A stretch of DNA of 58,748 nucleotides from Akkermansia muciniphila (GTDB lineage: Bacteria > Verrucomicrobiota > Verrucomicrobiia > Verrucomicrobiales > Akkermansiaceae). Below the pieces are notes generated by a model. The model was given only the letters and a program-made list of their open reading frames with translations, did no database searches and was not told the DNA's origin. Shown in pieces: positions 1 to 8,775 of the stretch (position 1 is its first letter; every line of letters starts with the position of its first letter). The stretch is from positions 1-58,748 of the forward strand of contig CAMCCX010000004.1 in assembly GCA_945873305.1 (NCBI GenBank), in the 5' to 3' direction. The translations under genes and the position numbers were made by a program.

Positions 1-125
1 AGATCTCAATCAGAAGATTTTACGGAAACGTGTGGCGGAGGATTCAGGTCGGCGAGACGCTAATGCTCCTTGAGAGATGCAATAAAACCGACCCGCCCAG
101 CGCGGACCGGGACTTGATTCGAAGA

Positions 126-143
126 ACAGGCAGGAATGCCTGT
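126..143. terminator. Hairpin downstream of argS
   Basis: A perfect 7-bp inverted repeat (ACAGGCA, loop GGAA, TGCCTGT) lies about 35 bases past the argS stop. Read in the argS direction it is followed by only a weak T-rich stretch, so it may be a weak terminator or part of a dispersed intergenic palindrome. Nothing else was recognised in positions 1-177. Confidence 0.35.
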
Positions 144-177
144 ATCACGCGGTCGCGGTCTTTACTGAAATTGAGCA

Positions 178-1920
178 TCACATCCGCTCCGGCACGTCGA
201 TGCCGAGCAGGTTGAGTCCTTGTTTGAGCGTGCGGGAAGTCAGCTCGCAAAGCGCGAGGCGGCTGGAGCGGATCGGCTCCTCGGCCTTGAGCACCGGGCA
301 GGCCTCGAAATACGAGTGAAACGCGCGGGCCAGTTCGAGCACGTAATTGGCTAACAAATTCGGCCGGAAATCCTCCAGAATGGTCGGCAAAACCTCGCCG
401 AAACGGACGAGCAGGCGGGCGAGGTGGATTTCCGCGTCCTCGTTGAGGTGGATCTCCGCGGCGGTCGCGTCGAACGGCGCGTCGAGCTTGCGGAAAATCG
501 AGCGGATGCGGACGTGCGAATATTGCAGGTATGGCGCGGTGTCGCCTTGCAGCGCTAACATCCGGTCCCATGAGAACACGTAATCGGTGAGGCGGCCCTG
601 CGAGAGCTCGGCGAATTTCACCGCGCCGATGCCGACGGTTTCCGCGATCCGCGCGGCTTCCTCGCCTTGCAGGTCGGGATTCTTTTCGGCGATCGCCTTG
701 GCGGCGCGCTCGACGGCTTCTTCGAGCACTTCGATGAGCCCGACATTGTCGCCGGAGCGGGTTTTCATCAGCTTGCGGTCGTCGCCGAGGATCGAGCCGA
801 AGGCGATGTGTTTGAAATCCCCGGTCTTGCCCCAGCGCGCGGCGGCGTCGAAAAGCTGGCGGAAATGCAGCTGCTGCGGCACGCCGACGACATACCAGAC
901 GTGGTCGGCCTTCCACTCGTCGATGCGGAACTGGATCGTCGCGAGATCGGTGGTGGCGTAGAGGAATCCGCCGTCGGCCTTGCGGATGATCGCCGGATTG
1001 TCGGTCCAGCCTTCTTCCTTGTGGACCTTGAACGGGTCTTCTTCCTGCGGCTTGGTGCCGTCGGAGAAAATGCAAACTGCGCCGTTGCTCTCGCGGGCGA
1101 TGCCTTTTTCCAAGAACTCCTCGACCAGTCCGGGCAGGCGGTCGTTGTAGTAACTTTCTCCCAGCCAGTGGTCGAACTTCACGTCGAGGCGGTCGTAGAT
1201 TTTCTGGAGTCCGTTTTTGGAAACCTCGATGCACTTCTGCCAGATCGCGAGGTTTTGCGGGTCGCCGGCCTGGAGTTTGACGAGCTCGGCCTTGCAGTCA
1301 TCGAGCACGCCAGGCTCTTCCTTCAAGGCATTGACCTTGCGGTAAACGCGCACCAGTTCGGCGATCGGATCGGCGGCGAGCGCGGCCTCGTCGAGGAAAT
1401 GGTTCCAGCCGTAAATGATCATCCCGAACTGGGTGCCCCAGTCGCCGATGTGGTTGTCCGCGATGACCTTGAACCCGAGGAAGCGCGCGATGCGGGCGAG
1501 CGAGTCGCCGATGATCGTCGAGCGGATGTGGCCGACGTGCATCGGCTTGGCGACGTTGGGCGCGGAGAAATCCACGACCACGGTTTTGCCCGCGCCGGTG
1601 GCGGGCACGCCGAGCCGCGGATCGCGGATCAGCGCCGCCGTGCGCGCCGCGTAAGCCGCGGGCAGGATGCGGAAATTGATGAAGCCGGGACCGGCGATGT
1701 CGGCGGTGGCGAGCCCGGTGAGCTCGAGCTTGTCGATGATTTCCTGGGCCAGCGCGCGGGGATTGGTCTTGCGCTGTTTGGCGAGCACCATCGCCGCGTT
1801 CGACTGATAGTCGCCGAAGCGGAGATCCGCGGCGGCGGTCACGGCGGCGGTGGCGGGTTCGCCGAGGGTGGCGGTCAGAGCGGCGGCAAGGCGGGATTCG
1901 AGTTCCTGAAGAAGCGTCAT
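178..1920 (-). CDS. argS: Arginyl-tRNA synthetase
   Basis: Class I aminoacyl-tRNA synthetase that charges tRNA-Arg with arginine in the cytoplasm. The 580-residue length is normal for bacterial ArgS. An N-terminal additional domain (residues about 1-95) is followed by the catalytic core with the HIGH-type motif HVGH at residues 128-131 and the KMSKS-equivalent KLMKTRSG at 383-390, then the helical anticodon-binding domain ending in the typical LLGIDVPERM. The frame is open further upstream, but the ATG at 1918-1920 starts the conserved N-terminus (MTLLQELESR), and the longer frame overlaps the ptsN-like gene. That gene ends 25 bases upstream on the same strand, so the two may be cotranscribed. 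All expected motifs are present. Confidence 0.97.
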   Translation of the reverse strand: MTLLQELESRLAAALTATLGEPATAAVTAAADLRFGDYQSNAAMVLAKQRKTNPRALAQEIIDKLELTGLATADIAGPGFINFRILPAAYAARTAALIRDPRLGVPATGAGKTVVVDFSAPNVAKPMHVGHIRSTIIGDSLARIARFLGFKVIADNHIGDWGTQFGMIIYGWNHFLDEAALAADPIAELVRVYRKVNALKEEPGVLDDCKAELVKLQAGDPQNLAIWQKCIEVSKNGLQKIYDRLDVKFDHWLGESYYNDRLPGLVEEFLEKGIARESNGAVCIFSDGTKPQEEDPFKVHKEEGWTDNPAIIRKADGGFLYATTDLATIQFRIDEWKADHVWYVVGVPQQLHFRQLFDAAARWGKTGDFKHIAFGSILGDDRKLMKTRSGDNVGLIEVLEEAVERAAKAIAEKNPDLQGEEAARIAETVGIGAVKFAELSQGRLTDYVFSWDRMLALQGDTAPYLQYSHVRIRSIFRKLDAPFDATAAEIHLNEDAEIHLARLLVRFGEVLPTILEDFRPNLLANYVLELARAFHSYFEACPVLKAEEPIRSSRLALCELTSRTLKQGLNLLGIDVPERM

Positions 1921-1945
1921 AAAAATGCGGGGAGGTCCGGCCCGG

Positions 1946-2419
1946 TCAAGCGCCCACACGGGACGGCCTGGAGTCGAAAATAGTGAGGATTTCCTCAAGG
2001 TCCACGGCCTCTCCGAGCTGGCGGAGGATCTCGCGGTTGGTGAACATTTTCGCGATCGCGGCGAGCGTCCGCAGATGCAGGTGGTATTCCTTGCGCGGGA
2101 CGACGAAGAGGATGATGAAATGCACCGGCGCGTTGTCCAGCGCCTCGAAATCGATGCCCGCCTTGGACCGCCCGAAGACCGCGATGACTCGTTCCAGATG
2201 GTCCGAAAACGCATGCGGGATCGCCACGCCCGAGCCGATGCCGGTGCTGACCGACTCCTCGCGGGCCCTGAACGCTTCGAGGATTTCCTCGTGCTCGGAA
2301 ACCGGAAGTTGCTCGGTCGTGACCAGATGCTCGACAAGCTCGACGATCGATGGCCAGTGCTCCACGGCCTTCATATCAAGGATGATGTGGTCCGCGTTGA
2401 GCAACTTCGCTAACTTCAT
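1946..2419 (-). CDS. PTS EIIA (PtsN-type) domain protein
   Basis: A 157-residue single-domain protein of the PTS EIIA type 2 (fructose/nitrogen) family. The phosphorylatable histidine sits in GSGVAIPHA at His69, matching the family active-site loop, and the rest of the fold follows (FIILFVVP, then HLHLRTLAAIA). Proteins of this kind are either sugar-specific phosphocarriers or the regulatory EIIA-Ntr, which relays phosphorylation state to potassium and nitrogen control. No EIIB, EIIC or rpoN gene lies next to it, so a regulatory role is the better guess. It precedes argS on the same strand with a 25-base gap. Confidence 0.85.
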   Translation of the reverse strand: MKLAKLLNADHIILDMKAVEHWPSIVELVEHLVTTEQLPVSEHEEILEAFRAREESVSTGIGSGVAIPHAFSDHLERVIAVFGRSKAGIDFEALDNAPVHFIILFVVPRKEYHLHLRTLAAIAKMFTNREILRQLGEAVDLEEILTIFDSRPSRVGA

Positions 2420-2516
2420 AAAATGAAAATCAGAACCGCAATCCCTGCGGTGGAGGCGATTGGGTATCGTTCCGATTTCGGCATTGCAAGCGGATTCCCC
2501 GCGCCGGGGTCACGCT

Positions 2517-3002
2517 TTAAACCCCACGCCTCGTCGAATCACGCCGCAGCGCTTGGGCGAGCAGCTCATCGGAGATAAACATGCTGGTTGCTCGCAATCG
2601 TTCGAGCGCATCCGGCAGCGAGACCAGGCCTTTGGCGGCAGCGGCCTCAAGAATCCCCAGCGTTCCGATGGTGCGCACCGTTTGATCAAGGGCGGCACGC
2701 CTCGCTCTGCGGTCGTCCATCAACAGCAGCGCCTGCAATTCCTTCGCCAGCGCGATCGCCTCGCGATCGGCCTCGGAAAGCTCCGGCTGCATGGGGATCT
2801 GCGAAGTTGGGCTATGGATTTCGACCCAGACCGGCAATTTTTCCGCCCATTTTCGCACTGCGGGTGGAGCACCTTCGGACTGCAATTCGCGGAGCACGGA
2901 GGCCGGCAGCACGACGGTTTTCACCAATTGAGACAAGGTATCCACGCAACCGATTTGAATCAGGTAATTGATCGGTCCCGTGTCCGCGACGATCAGGATC
3001 AT
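2517..3002 (-). CDS. PIN-domain (DUF3368-like) toxin
   Basis: A 161-residue protein resembling the DUF3368 branch of PIN-domain ribonucleases. The N-terminus has the first metal-binding aspartate (VADTGP, Asp7), a central LLMDDRRAR carries the conserved acidic pair, and GTLGILEAAAAKGL matches the helix following the active site in this family. It overlaps the upstream UPF0175 gene by four bases (ATGA), the usual antitoxin-then-toxin order. PIN toxins of such pairs normally cleave RNA, but the target here cannot be read from the sequence. Confidence 0.85.
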   Translation of the reverse strand: MILIVADTGPINYLIQIGCVDTLSQLVKTVVLPASVLRELQSEGAPPAVRKWAEKLPVWVEIHSPTSQIPMQPELSEADREAIALAKELQALLLMDDRRARRAALDQTVRTIGTLGILEAAAAKGLVSLPDALERLRATSMFISDELLAQALRRDSTRRGV

Positions 3003-3268
3003 GGCTCAAGCAAGAGCCTGATGGCTGCCGTTTCATTTTCCGTCCCATCTGCTTCTATGCTCACCGGAAGTCCGTGACGCGCGCGGAACGCGTCCGCCGC
3101 CCAGTAATCCTCTCCCACACCCGCGAGCCGACCCATCGTCCGCAGCGTGATTCGGCCCTCGCGATACAATTCGAGGGCGATACTCTCGCAAGCACGTTGT
3201 TCGCGTTCCTTTTGGCCACTTCCCAAAATGCAGGCAACTTCTTCCGGGATGGTGATGGTAATGCCCAT
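2999..3268 (-). CDS. UPF0175 family antitoxin
   Basis: An 89-residue protein of the UPF0175 family, commonly paired with DUF3368 PIN toxins. The N-terminus (MGITITIPEEV) is the expected short beta strand, followed by the helical core with LALELYREGRIT-like spacing (seen here as IALELYREGRIT) and a helix-turn-helix-like LRTMGRLAGV. It sits directly upstream of, and overlaps by four bases, the PIN toxin gene, so the two are translationally coupled. It probably neutralises the toxin and represses the pair's promoter. Confidence 0.85.
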   Translation of the reverse strand: MGITITIPEEVACILGSGQKEREQRACESIALELYREGRITLRTMGRLAGVGEDYWAADAFRARHGLPVSIEADGTENETAAIRLLLEP

Positions 3269-3371
3269 GCGGGAAAAATAAGTCCAAATTCACCGGGTGG
3301 CAAGCTGACGGTTTTCGTCGGGCGGGTGAAATTGCTTCCTCCCCATCCCGGTCTAAACCCGCGTCAAGGTG

Positions 3372-3399
3372 TTGACGCTGGCGCATTCGCGGCTACATG
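3372..3399 (+). promoter_or_regulatory. Possible sigma-70 promoter for grpE
   Basis: TTGACG at 3372-3377 and TACATG at 3394-3399 are 16 bases apart. The putative -10 overlaps the first possible grpE ATG (3397), which would favour the second ATG at 3409 as the real start and a very short or absent leader. No CIRCE heat-shock inverted repeat is seen nearby. Confidence 0.3.
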
Positions 3400-3972
3400 C
3401 TGTTCGTCATGCAAGCCAACAACGACCCCGACCAACCGCAGGACGCACCGGTGGCCACCGACGCGGCGGAGCCCGTTTCCGAGACCCCCGCCGCCGATCC
3501 CGCACCCGCGCTCGACCCTTGGGAAGAGCTCGAAGCCGAGGCCGCCAAGTGGAAGGAAATCTCGCTGCGCACCGCCGCCGAGATGGAAAACCTCCGCAAG
3601 CGCACCACCCGCGACCGCGAGGACGCCATCCGCTACGCCAACCAGCGCCTGCTCGAAGACCTCATCCCCGTCATCGACAATTTCGAAATGGGCATGCTGG
3701 CCGCCTCGCAGGACACCAAGTCGATGATTTACATCGGCATGGACATGGTCCGCCGCCAGCTCAACGAATTCCTCGCCTCCCAGGGCGTCGAGGAAATCCC
3801 GACCACCGGCCAGTTCGACCCGAACCTCCACGACGCCGTGGCCCAAGAAGAATGCGCCGAGGGCGAGGAAGGCCGGATTCTCAAAGTCACCCGCCGCGGG
3901 TTCCGCCTGCGCGACCGCTTGCTCCGCCCCGCCAGCGTGGTCGTTTCCAAGGTCCCAACTCCGGCAGAATAA
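3397..3972 (+). CDS. grpE: GrpE nucleotide exchange factor
   Basis: Cochaperone that releases ADP from DnaK. Up to 191 residues; an acidic, proline/alanine-rich N-terminus is followed by a long helix (about residues 42-90, with the conserved AEMENLRKRTTRDREDA) and the C-terminal beta domain ending in LRPASVVVSK. In-frame ATGs occur at 3397 and 3409; the candidate promoter overlaps the first, so translation may begin at MQANND (3409). dnaJ follows six bases downstream, forming a grpE-dnaJ chaperone operon without dnaK in the window. Confidence 0.95.
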   Translation: MLFVMQANNDPDQPQDAPVATDAAEPVSETPAADPAPALDPWEELEAEAAKWKEISLRTAAEMENLRKRTTRDREDAIRYANQRLLEDLIPVIDNFEMGMLAASQDTKSMIYIGMDMVRRQLNEFLASQGVEEIPTTGQFDPNLHDAVAQEECAEGEEGRILKVTRRGFRLRDRLLRPASVVVSKVPTPAE

Positions 3973-3978
3973 AGCAAA

Positions 3979-5118
3979 ATGTCCGAGAAACGTTGTTATT
4001 ACGAAATCCTTGAAGTCACCCGCGACGCCGGTGCCGACGTCATCAAGAAATCTTACCGCAAGCTGGCGGTGAAGTTCCACCCGGACAAAAACCCCGGCGA
4101 CCACACCGCCGAGGACAAGTTCAAGGAACTTGGAGAAGCCTACGAAGCCCTCAGCGATCCGGACAAGCGCGCCGCTTACGACCGCTACGGCCACGCCGCC
4201 TTCAACGGCGGCGGCGGACGCCCGAGCGGCGGCGGATTCCATGACGCCGCGGATATTTTCTCCCAAGTCTTCGGCGGCGCTTTCGGTGGCGGCTTCGAGG
4301 AATTTTTCGGCGGCGGCGGATCACGTCGCGGCTCGGGCAAACAAAAAGGCAGCGATCTCCGCTACGATCTGGAAATTTCCCTCGAAGAAGCCGCCCGCGG
4401 CGTCGAGAAGGAACTCGAAATCGAGCGCTACGTCCCTTGCGAACCTTGCGGCGCGAAAGGCACCAGGGGCAGCGGCGGCATCAAGGCCTGCTCGACTTGC
4501 GGCGGTCGCGGCGTCGTCGCACGCCAAGCCGGCATCTTCATCCAGCAGACGACCTGCCCGGAATGCCGCGGCGCGGGCGAAACGATTTCCGACCCCTGCA
4601 CCAGTTGCAAAGGCGACGGCCGCGTCCAGCGCGACAGCCGCATCAAGCTCCGCATCCCGGCGGGCGTCGATACCGGCACCCGCCTGCGCTCCTCCGGAAA
4701 TGGCGACGCCGGTGTCCGCGGCGGCGCGGCGGGCGATCTCTACGTCTTCCTCCACGTCCGCGACCACGACGTTTTCGAGCGCGACGACTCCGATCTGTTC
4801 TGCGCCGTCCCGCTGCCCTTCTCGGTCGCGGCTCTCGGCGGCGAGCTCAAGGTCCCGTCGCTCGATGGCCAATCCTCGATCAAAATCCCGGTTGGCACCC
4901 AGGGCGGCACCGTTTTCCGGCTTCGCGAAAAAGGCATGCCCTCGCTCTCCAACGGCCGTCGCGGCGACCTGAATGTCACCGTCCAAGTCGAGGTGCCCAC
5001 CAAGCTCAACAGCGAGCAACAGGAAAAACTCCGCGCCTTCTCCGAGTCCATCGGCGAGCACAACTCACCGATGCAGGAAGGCTTCTTCAAGAAAGCGAAG
5101 CGGTTTTTCGACCTGTGA
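3979..5118 (+). CDS. dnaJ: Chaperone DnaJ
   Basis: Hsp40 cochaperone that delivers substrates to DnaK and stimulates its ATPase. The 379 residues show the complete type I layout: J domain with HPD at 34-36, a glycine-rich linker about 75-120, four CXXC zinc motifs (154-157, 171-174, 193-196, 207-210), and C-terminal substrate-binding domains. It follows grpE by six bases, and rsmE begins 31 bases after it, so the three genes are probably one transcript. No recognisable Shine-Dalgarno precedes the ATG. Confidence 0.97.
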   Translation: MSEKRCYYEILEVTRDAGADVIKKSYRKLAVKFHPDKNPGDHTAEDKFKELGEAYEALSDPDKRAAYDRYGHAAFNGGGGRPSGGGFHDAADIFSQVFGGAFGGGFEEFFGGGGSRRGSGKQKGSDLRYDLEISLEEAARGVEKELEIERYVPCEPCGAKGTRGSGGIKACSTCGGRGVVARQAGIFIQQTTCPECRGAGETISDPCTSCKGDGRVQRDSRIKLRIPAGVDTGTRLRSSGNGDAGVRGGAAGDLYVFLHVRDHDVFERDDSDLFCAVPLPFSVAALGGELKVPSLDGQSSIKIPVGTQGGTVFRLREKGMPSLSNGRRGDLNVTVQVEVPTKLNSEQQEKLRAFSESIGEHNSPMQEGFFKKAKRFFDL

Positions 5119-5149
5119 TTTCATAGGTCGTATAGGTCCCATCAGTCCC

Positions 5150-5869
5150 ATGGCCCGCTTCCACCTACCGCCTGATTCCTGGCAAAACCCAGCCCTCACC
5201 GGCGACGAAGCCCGCCATCTCGCGCAAGTCCTCCGCATGAAGCCCGGCGACCCGGTCATCGTTTTCGATGGCCACGGCCGCCGCGCCGCCGCGGAAATCC
5301 TCTCGGTTTCCCGCGACCGCGTGCCGCTGAAATTGGGCGAAATCCTGCCATCCCGCGCGCCGCTGCCCGCCATCACCTTGGCCCAGGCGATCCCGAAAGG
5401 GAAAAACATGGACCTCATCGTCCAGAAATCCGTCGAGCTCGGCATCGCCGCCATCCAGCCGCTCGTCACCCGCTACACCGTCGTCCAGCCGGGCGACGGC
5501 AAGTCCGAGAAATGGCGCCGCAACGCCCTCGAAGCCTGCAAACAATGCGGCCAGGACACGCTCCCGGCAATCGCCGAACCGCTCGCGTTCGACCGCTGGA
5601 TCGCGACCCAGGCCGATGCTCCCGGCCTGAAACTCATCGCCTCGCTGGCTCCCGGAGCGCGTCCGTTGCGGACGGTTTTGCGCGAAAATCCGGCCACCAC
5701 CGCCGCCACCTTGCTCGTCGGTCCGGAAGGGGATTTCTCCGCCGAGGAAACCACCGCCGCTCTCGCCGCCGGGTTCCTGCCGATTTCCCTCGGCTCCATC
5801 GTCCTTCGCGTCGAGACCGCCACCCTGTTTTGCCTCTCGGCGCTGCGCTACGAGTTCGACGAGGCTTGA
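5150..5869 (+). CDS. rsmE: 16S rRNA m3U1498 methyltransferase
   Basis: SPOUT-fold methyltransferase that methylates N3 of U1498 in 16S rRNA. The 239-residue product has the PUA-like N-terminal domain and the knot motifs GPEGDFS (191-197) and LGSIVLRVETA (214-224) that bind S-adenosylmethionine. The ATG at 5150 is chosen because MARFHLPPDS is the conserved N-terminus; the frame stays open upstream into dnaJ. Its last 22 bases overlap the 3' end of mazG on the opposite strand. The dnaJ-rsmE order is also seen in other bacteria. Confidence 0.93.
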   Translation: MARFHLPPDSWQNPALTGDEARHLAQVLRMKPGDPVIVFDGHGRRAAAEILSVSRDRVPLKLGEILPSRAPLPAITLAQAIPKGKNMDLIVQKSVELGIAAIQPLVTRYTVVQPGDGKSEKWRRNALEACKQCGQDTLPAIAEPLAFDRWIATQADAPGLKLIASLAPGARPLRTVLRENPATTAATLLVGPEGDFSAEETTAALAAGFLPISLGSIVLRVETATLFCLSALRYEFDEA

Positions 5870-6672
5870 GAGTCGGTCTTTGCGGTTTCCCAAGCGGTTT
5901 CCATCTGCTCGGCGGTCGCGGCTTCGAGCGTCAGGCCGACGGACTTGAGAAGGTGCTCCATTTCCCCGAAGCGCTTTTCAAACTTGGTGTTCGCCGCCGC
6001 CATCAGGATCTCGGGATCGATTTTCCGGAAGCGCGCCAAGTTCACCACGGAGAACAACAGGTCGCCCATTTCCTCGGCAACCGCCTCCGGATCTTCCCCG
6101 TCCATAGCGGTTTGTAATTCGTCGAGCTCCTCGCGGATCTTCTCCAGCACCCCGGATTCCTCCGGCCAGTCGAAGCCGACTTTCGCGGCTTTCTTCTGCA
6201 GCTTGGAGGCGCGGATCAAGCCGGGCAGACCTTTGCCGACGCCGTGCAAATAGGGTTTCTCCTCGTCGCCTTTTTCCGCGCGCTTGATCTCGTCCCATTG
6301 CTGGAGCACGCCGTCGGTGGTCGCTACATTGCTCTCGGCGAACACGTGCGGGTGGCGGCGCACCAGCTTTTCGCTGATCCCGCGGGCCACGTCGTCGAGC
6401 GTGAACCGGCCCGCGCCCTCGGCGATTTCGCTGTGGAAAACGACCTGCAACAACAAATCCCCCAGCTCTTCCTTCAAATGCTCGTGATCGCCGCGCTGGA
6501 TCGTGTCCACCGTTTCGTAGGCTTCCTCGATGAGATTCGGGACGATGGATTCGTGCGTTTGCTCGGCATCCCACGGGCAGCCGCCGGGCGCGCGCAGCCG
6601 GTGCATGATGGCGCGCAGGCGGGCAAGTTGCTGGCCGGCGTCCGGCGATTCGATCATTTCCGCGTCAGTCAT
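5848..6672 (-). CDS. mazG: MazG nucleoside triphosphate pyrophosphohydrolase
   Basis: House-cleaning pyrophosphatase that hydrolyses (deoxy)nucleoside triphosphates to monophosphates. The 274 residues contain two MazG repeats: the first has CPWD at 32-35 and the metal-binding EEAYE (49-53) and EELGD (68-72) motifs, and the second has EELDEL followed by EEMGDLLFSVVNLAR. This is the long, two-domain form. It is convergent with rsmE and begins two bases after the rhomboid gene ends, so it shares that transcript. Confidence 0.95.
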   Translation of the reverse strand: MTDAEMIESPDAGQQLARLRAIMHRLRAPGGCPWDAEQTHESIVPNLIEEAYETVDTIQRGDHEHLKEELGDLLLQVVFHSEIAEGAGRFTLDDVARGISEKLVRRHPHVFAESNVATTDGVLQQWDEIKRAEKGDEEKPYLHGVGKGLPGLIRASKLQKKAAKVGFDWPEESGVLEKIREELDELQTAMDGEDPEAVAEEMGDLLFSVVNLARFRKIDPEILMAAANTKFEKRFGEMEHLLKSVGLTLEAATAEQMETAWETAKTDSQASSNS

Positions 6673-6674
6673 CG

Positions 6675-7526
6675 TCAGGAGTTTTTGGAGCTTGAGGCCT
6701 TCTGGAGGAGTTCCCGTTCTTCCGCGGTGAGGCTTTGGAAACCCTCGCGGGAAATCTTGTCCAAGATCAGATCCACGGCGGAATCCTGCTCCAGTTCCAG
6801 CGTCGTGCGCGGCCGCAGTTTCGGCAGCGGCCGCGAACCAAAGCGGGGCGGCACGATTTCAGTTCCGCCGCCACCCAGCAACTGGGGGAAGCGCATCAGG
6901 AAATAGCCGAGGATCGCGCCGCCGAGATGGCCCGCCTCGCCGCCCTCGTTGCCGCCGATTTTCAGCAGGATCGCGCCGCCGGAAATCACCATCAACGCGA
7001 TGGCGAGCTGCCGCATCGACAGCTCGATGGGCGGGAAAAGCAGCGCCACCCGCAGGTTCGGGGCGATGACCGCCACCCCGACAAGAATCCCGTAAATCCC
7101 GGCGGAAGCGCCCACCAACGGCGTTTGGAGGCTGTCGCCCAGCAAGCCGATAAACACCAGCAGCGTGAAAAACACCGCGCCCGCGACGCCGCAGAGCAGG
7201 TAATAAACGAGGAATTTTTTCGCCCCCCACCAGCGTTCCAAGAACGGGCCGAAAAAGAAAATTCCCATGCAGTTGAAAAACACGTGTCCCAAACTGCCGT
7301 GGAGAAACTGGAACGTCACGAATTCCCACGCCCGGAACTCGAACACCGCGGACTGGATCGTGAAGGCCCCGAAGTTTCGCAGCGGATAGCCCTTGAGGAA
7401 AAGATCCAGGAAGTAGATCCCGAGGTTGGCGATCAGCAGCCATTTCACCACAGGCGTGACTTGGGAAAAAAAGCCGCCGCCCTCGCGTCGGTCGGTTCGG
7501 TGATAATCTCGGTCGGCGATGCCCAT
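6675..7526 (-). CDS. Rhomboid family intramembrane serine protease
   Basis: A 283-residue polytopic membrane protein with the rhomboid catalytic elements: the GASAG serine motif (Ser141), the catalytic histidine in EAGHLGG (His200), and the HGSLGHVFFNCMG segment with His76, His81 and Asn85 that supports the oxyanion site. Six core transmembrane segments lie between about residues 27 and 215. The cytoplasmic-type C-terminal tail (residues about 220-283) is charged and ends in a short SSKNS. It is the first gene of a two-gene minus-strand unit with mazG. Substrates are unknown. Confidence 0.92.
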   Translation of the reverse strand: MGIADRDYHRTDRREGGGFFSQVTPVVKWLLIANLGIYFLDLFLKGYPLRNFGAFTIQSAVFEFRAWEFVTFQFLHGSLGHVFFNCMGIFFFGPFLERWWGAKKFLVYYLLCGVAGAVFFTLLVFIGLLGDSLQTPLVGASAGIYGILVGVAVIAPNLRVALLFPPIELSMRQLAIALMVISGGAILLKIGGNEGGEAGHLGGAILGYFLMRFPQLLGGGGTEIVPPRFGSRPLPKLRPRTTLELEQDSAVDLILDKISREGFQSLTAEERELLQKASSSKNS

Positions 7527-7715
7527 CTGCCCGATGGGTTACCACGGCGAGGGACCCACCGCAAGGGCGGGTGAAAATCGCGCGCTAAAATCACATTTTT
7601 GAAAAAAAACGGTGCGGTCGGGGCGTTCTATTCATGTCGGATGCAATCGATTAAGGGCGGCCACCGCTCCGCGTCAATCGCGGCTCGGGGCGACGGCGGC
7701 CCACCAGTTTTTCAG

Positions 7716-7745
7716 AAAAGGCGGCGGGGAAACCCGCCGTCTTTT
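7716..7745 (+). terminator. Terminator-like hairpin upstream of tilS
   Basis: AAAA, a GC-rich 9-bp stem (one G-T pair) with loop GAAA, then TTTTCCTTTT form a classic intrinsic-terminator shape. No plus-strand gene lies before it, since the rhomboid gene diverges from 7526. It therefore marks either the end of a small RNA starting around 7600 or an attenuator in the tilS leader. See findings. Confidence 0.6.
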
Positions 7746-7782
7746 CCTTTTCCCGACTCGTCACGAGGATGGCTGATCAAGA

Positions 7783-8775
7783 TTGCCGAAGCGCGCGACG
7801 ATGCTCAGGATGGGCGGCGTGACGCTGTCCGGGAAAATTCCGTGGTTGGCCGGCGCATCCCGCGGGAAGCGCTGGCTGGTGGGCGTTTCGGGCGGGGCGG
7901 ATTCGATGGCGCTGCTGCATTGGCTGGTGGCGGCGGGATTTCGGAAGCTGGTGGTGTGTCATCTGAACCATGGCTTGCGCGGGCGGGCGGCGGCGGAGGA
8001 TGCGAGGTTTGTGAGGCGGGCGGCGGGGAATCTCGGGCTGGAATGCGAGATCGGGCGGGCGGCGGTGCGGGCGCGGATGGCGGCGCGCGGCGAGTCGCTG
8101 GAGACGGCGGCGAGAAACGCGCGGCATGAGTTTTTCGCGGAGTGCGCGCGGAAACATCGCTGCCGCCGCATCTTGCTAGCGCATCACGCGGATGATCAGG
8201 CGGAGACGGTTTTATGGAATTTGCTGCGCGGTTCGCACGGGCTCAAGGGCATGCGCGGGGAGCAGCGGTTGGCGACGGAATCCGGCGTGGTGCTGGAGTT
8301 GAGTCGTCCGCTGCTGGGTGTCCGTCGGGCGGAGTTGGTCGCTTGGTTGGAATCTCAAGGCCACCGCTGGCGGGAGGATGCGAGCAACGCGGAGCCGATC
8401 GCGGTGCGCAACCGGTTGCGGAACGAGGCGTTGCCGTTGCTGGCGGAAATTTCCGGGCGTGACGTGACGCTGGCGTTGGTCCGGGGGGCGGCGGACACGG
8501 AGGATCTGGAAGCGCTGGAGGCGTGGGCCTTGGAGCGGGCGAAAGTGCTCGATCCGCAAGGCCGGCTGCATCTGCCGGTGCTGCGGGATTTGCCGGTGGC
8601 CTTGCAGCGGATTGCGCTGCGGAAGTTTCTCCAGGACGGCGGGATCGCCTCGCCGCAGCGGGATTTGATCGAGCGGGGGCTGGGCTTGTTGGACGTGAAG
8701 AATCCGGCGGTGGTCAATCTGCCAGGCGGCGGCCAGCTGCGGCGGCGCGCGGGGCGCTTGTGGATCGATCGTTAG
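7783..8775 (+). CDS. tilS: tRNA(Ile)-lysidine synthase
   Basis: ATP-dependent enzyme that converts the wobble cytidine of tRNA-Ile(CAU) to lysidine. The 330-residue protein has the PP-loop SGGADS at 36-41, followed by VCHLNHGLRG and the HHADDQAETVLWNLLRGS motif, all diagnostic of TilS. It is shorter than E. coli TilS and lacks most of the C-terminal tRNA-binding domains, as many bacterial orthologues do. The start is uncertain: ATG at 7783 or 7801. Its last four bases overlap the convergent DUF2459 gene. Confidence 0.93.
   Translation: MPKRATMLRMGGVTLSGKIPWLAGASRGKRWLVGVSGGADSMALLHWLVAAGFRKLVVCHLNHGLRGRAAAEDARFVRRAAGNLGLECEIGRAAVRARMAARGESLETAARNARHEFFAECARKHRCRRILLAHHADDQAETVLWNLLRGSHGLKGMRGEQRLATESGVVLELSRPLLGVRRAELVAWLESQGHRWREDASNAEPIAVRNRLRNEALPLLAEISGRDVTLALVRGAADTEDLEALEAWALERAKVLDPQGRLHLPVLRDLPVALQRIALRKFLQDGGIASPQRDLIERGLGLLDVKNPAVVNLPGGGQLRRRAGRLWIDR

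Noticed and set aside
667-1983. A 438-codon frame antisense to argS.
   Set aside because: Low-complexity G/V/D/A text, no motifs, fully inside a certain gene.
1921-2337. N-terminal extension of the argS frame.
   Set aside because: It overlaps the PtsN-like gene in another frame; the conserved ArgS start is at 1920.
3269-3396. Search for a CIRCE heat-shock operator upstream of grpE.
   Set aside because: No inverted TTAGCACTC/GAGTGCTAA pair was found.
7599-8129. Plus-strand frame starting at the poly-A before tilS.
   Set aside because: Runs through the hairpin and overlaps the tilS start in another frame; glycine/arginine-rich and without motifs.
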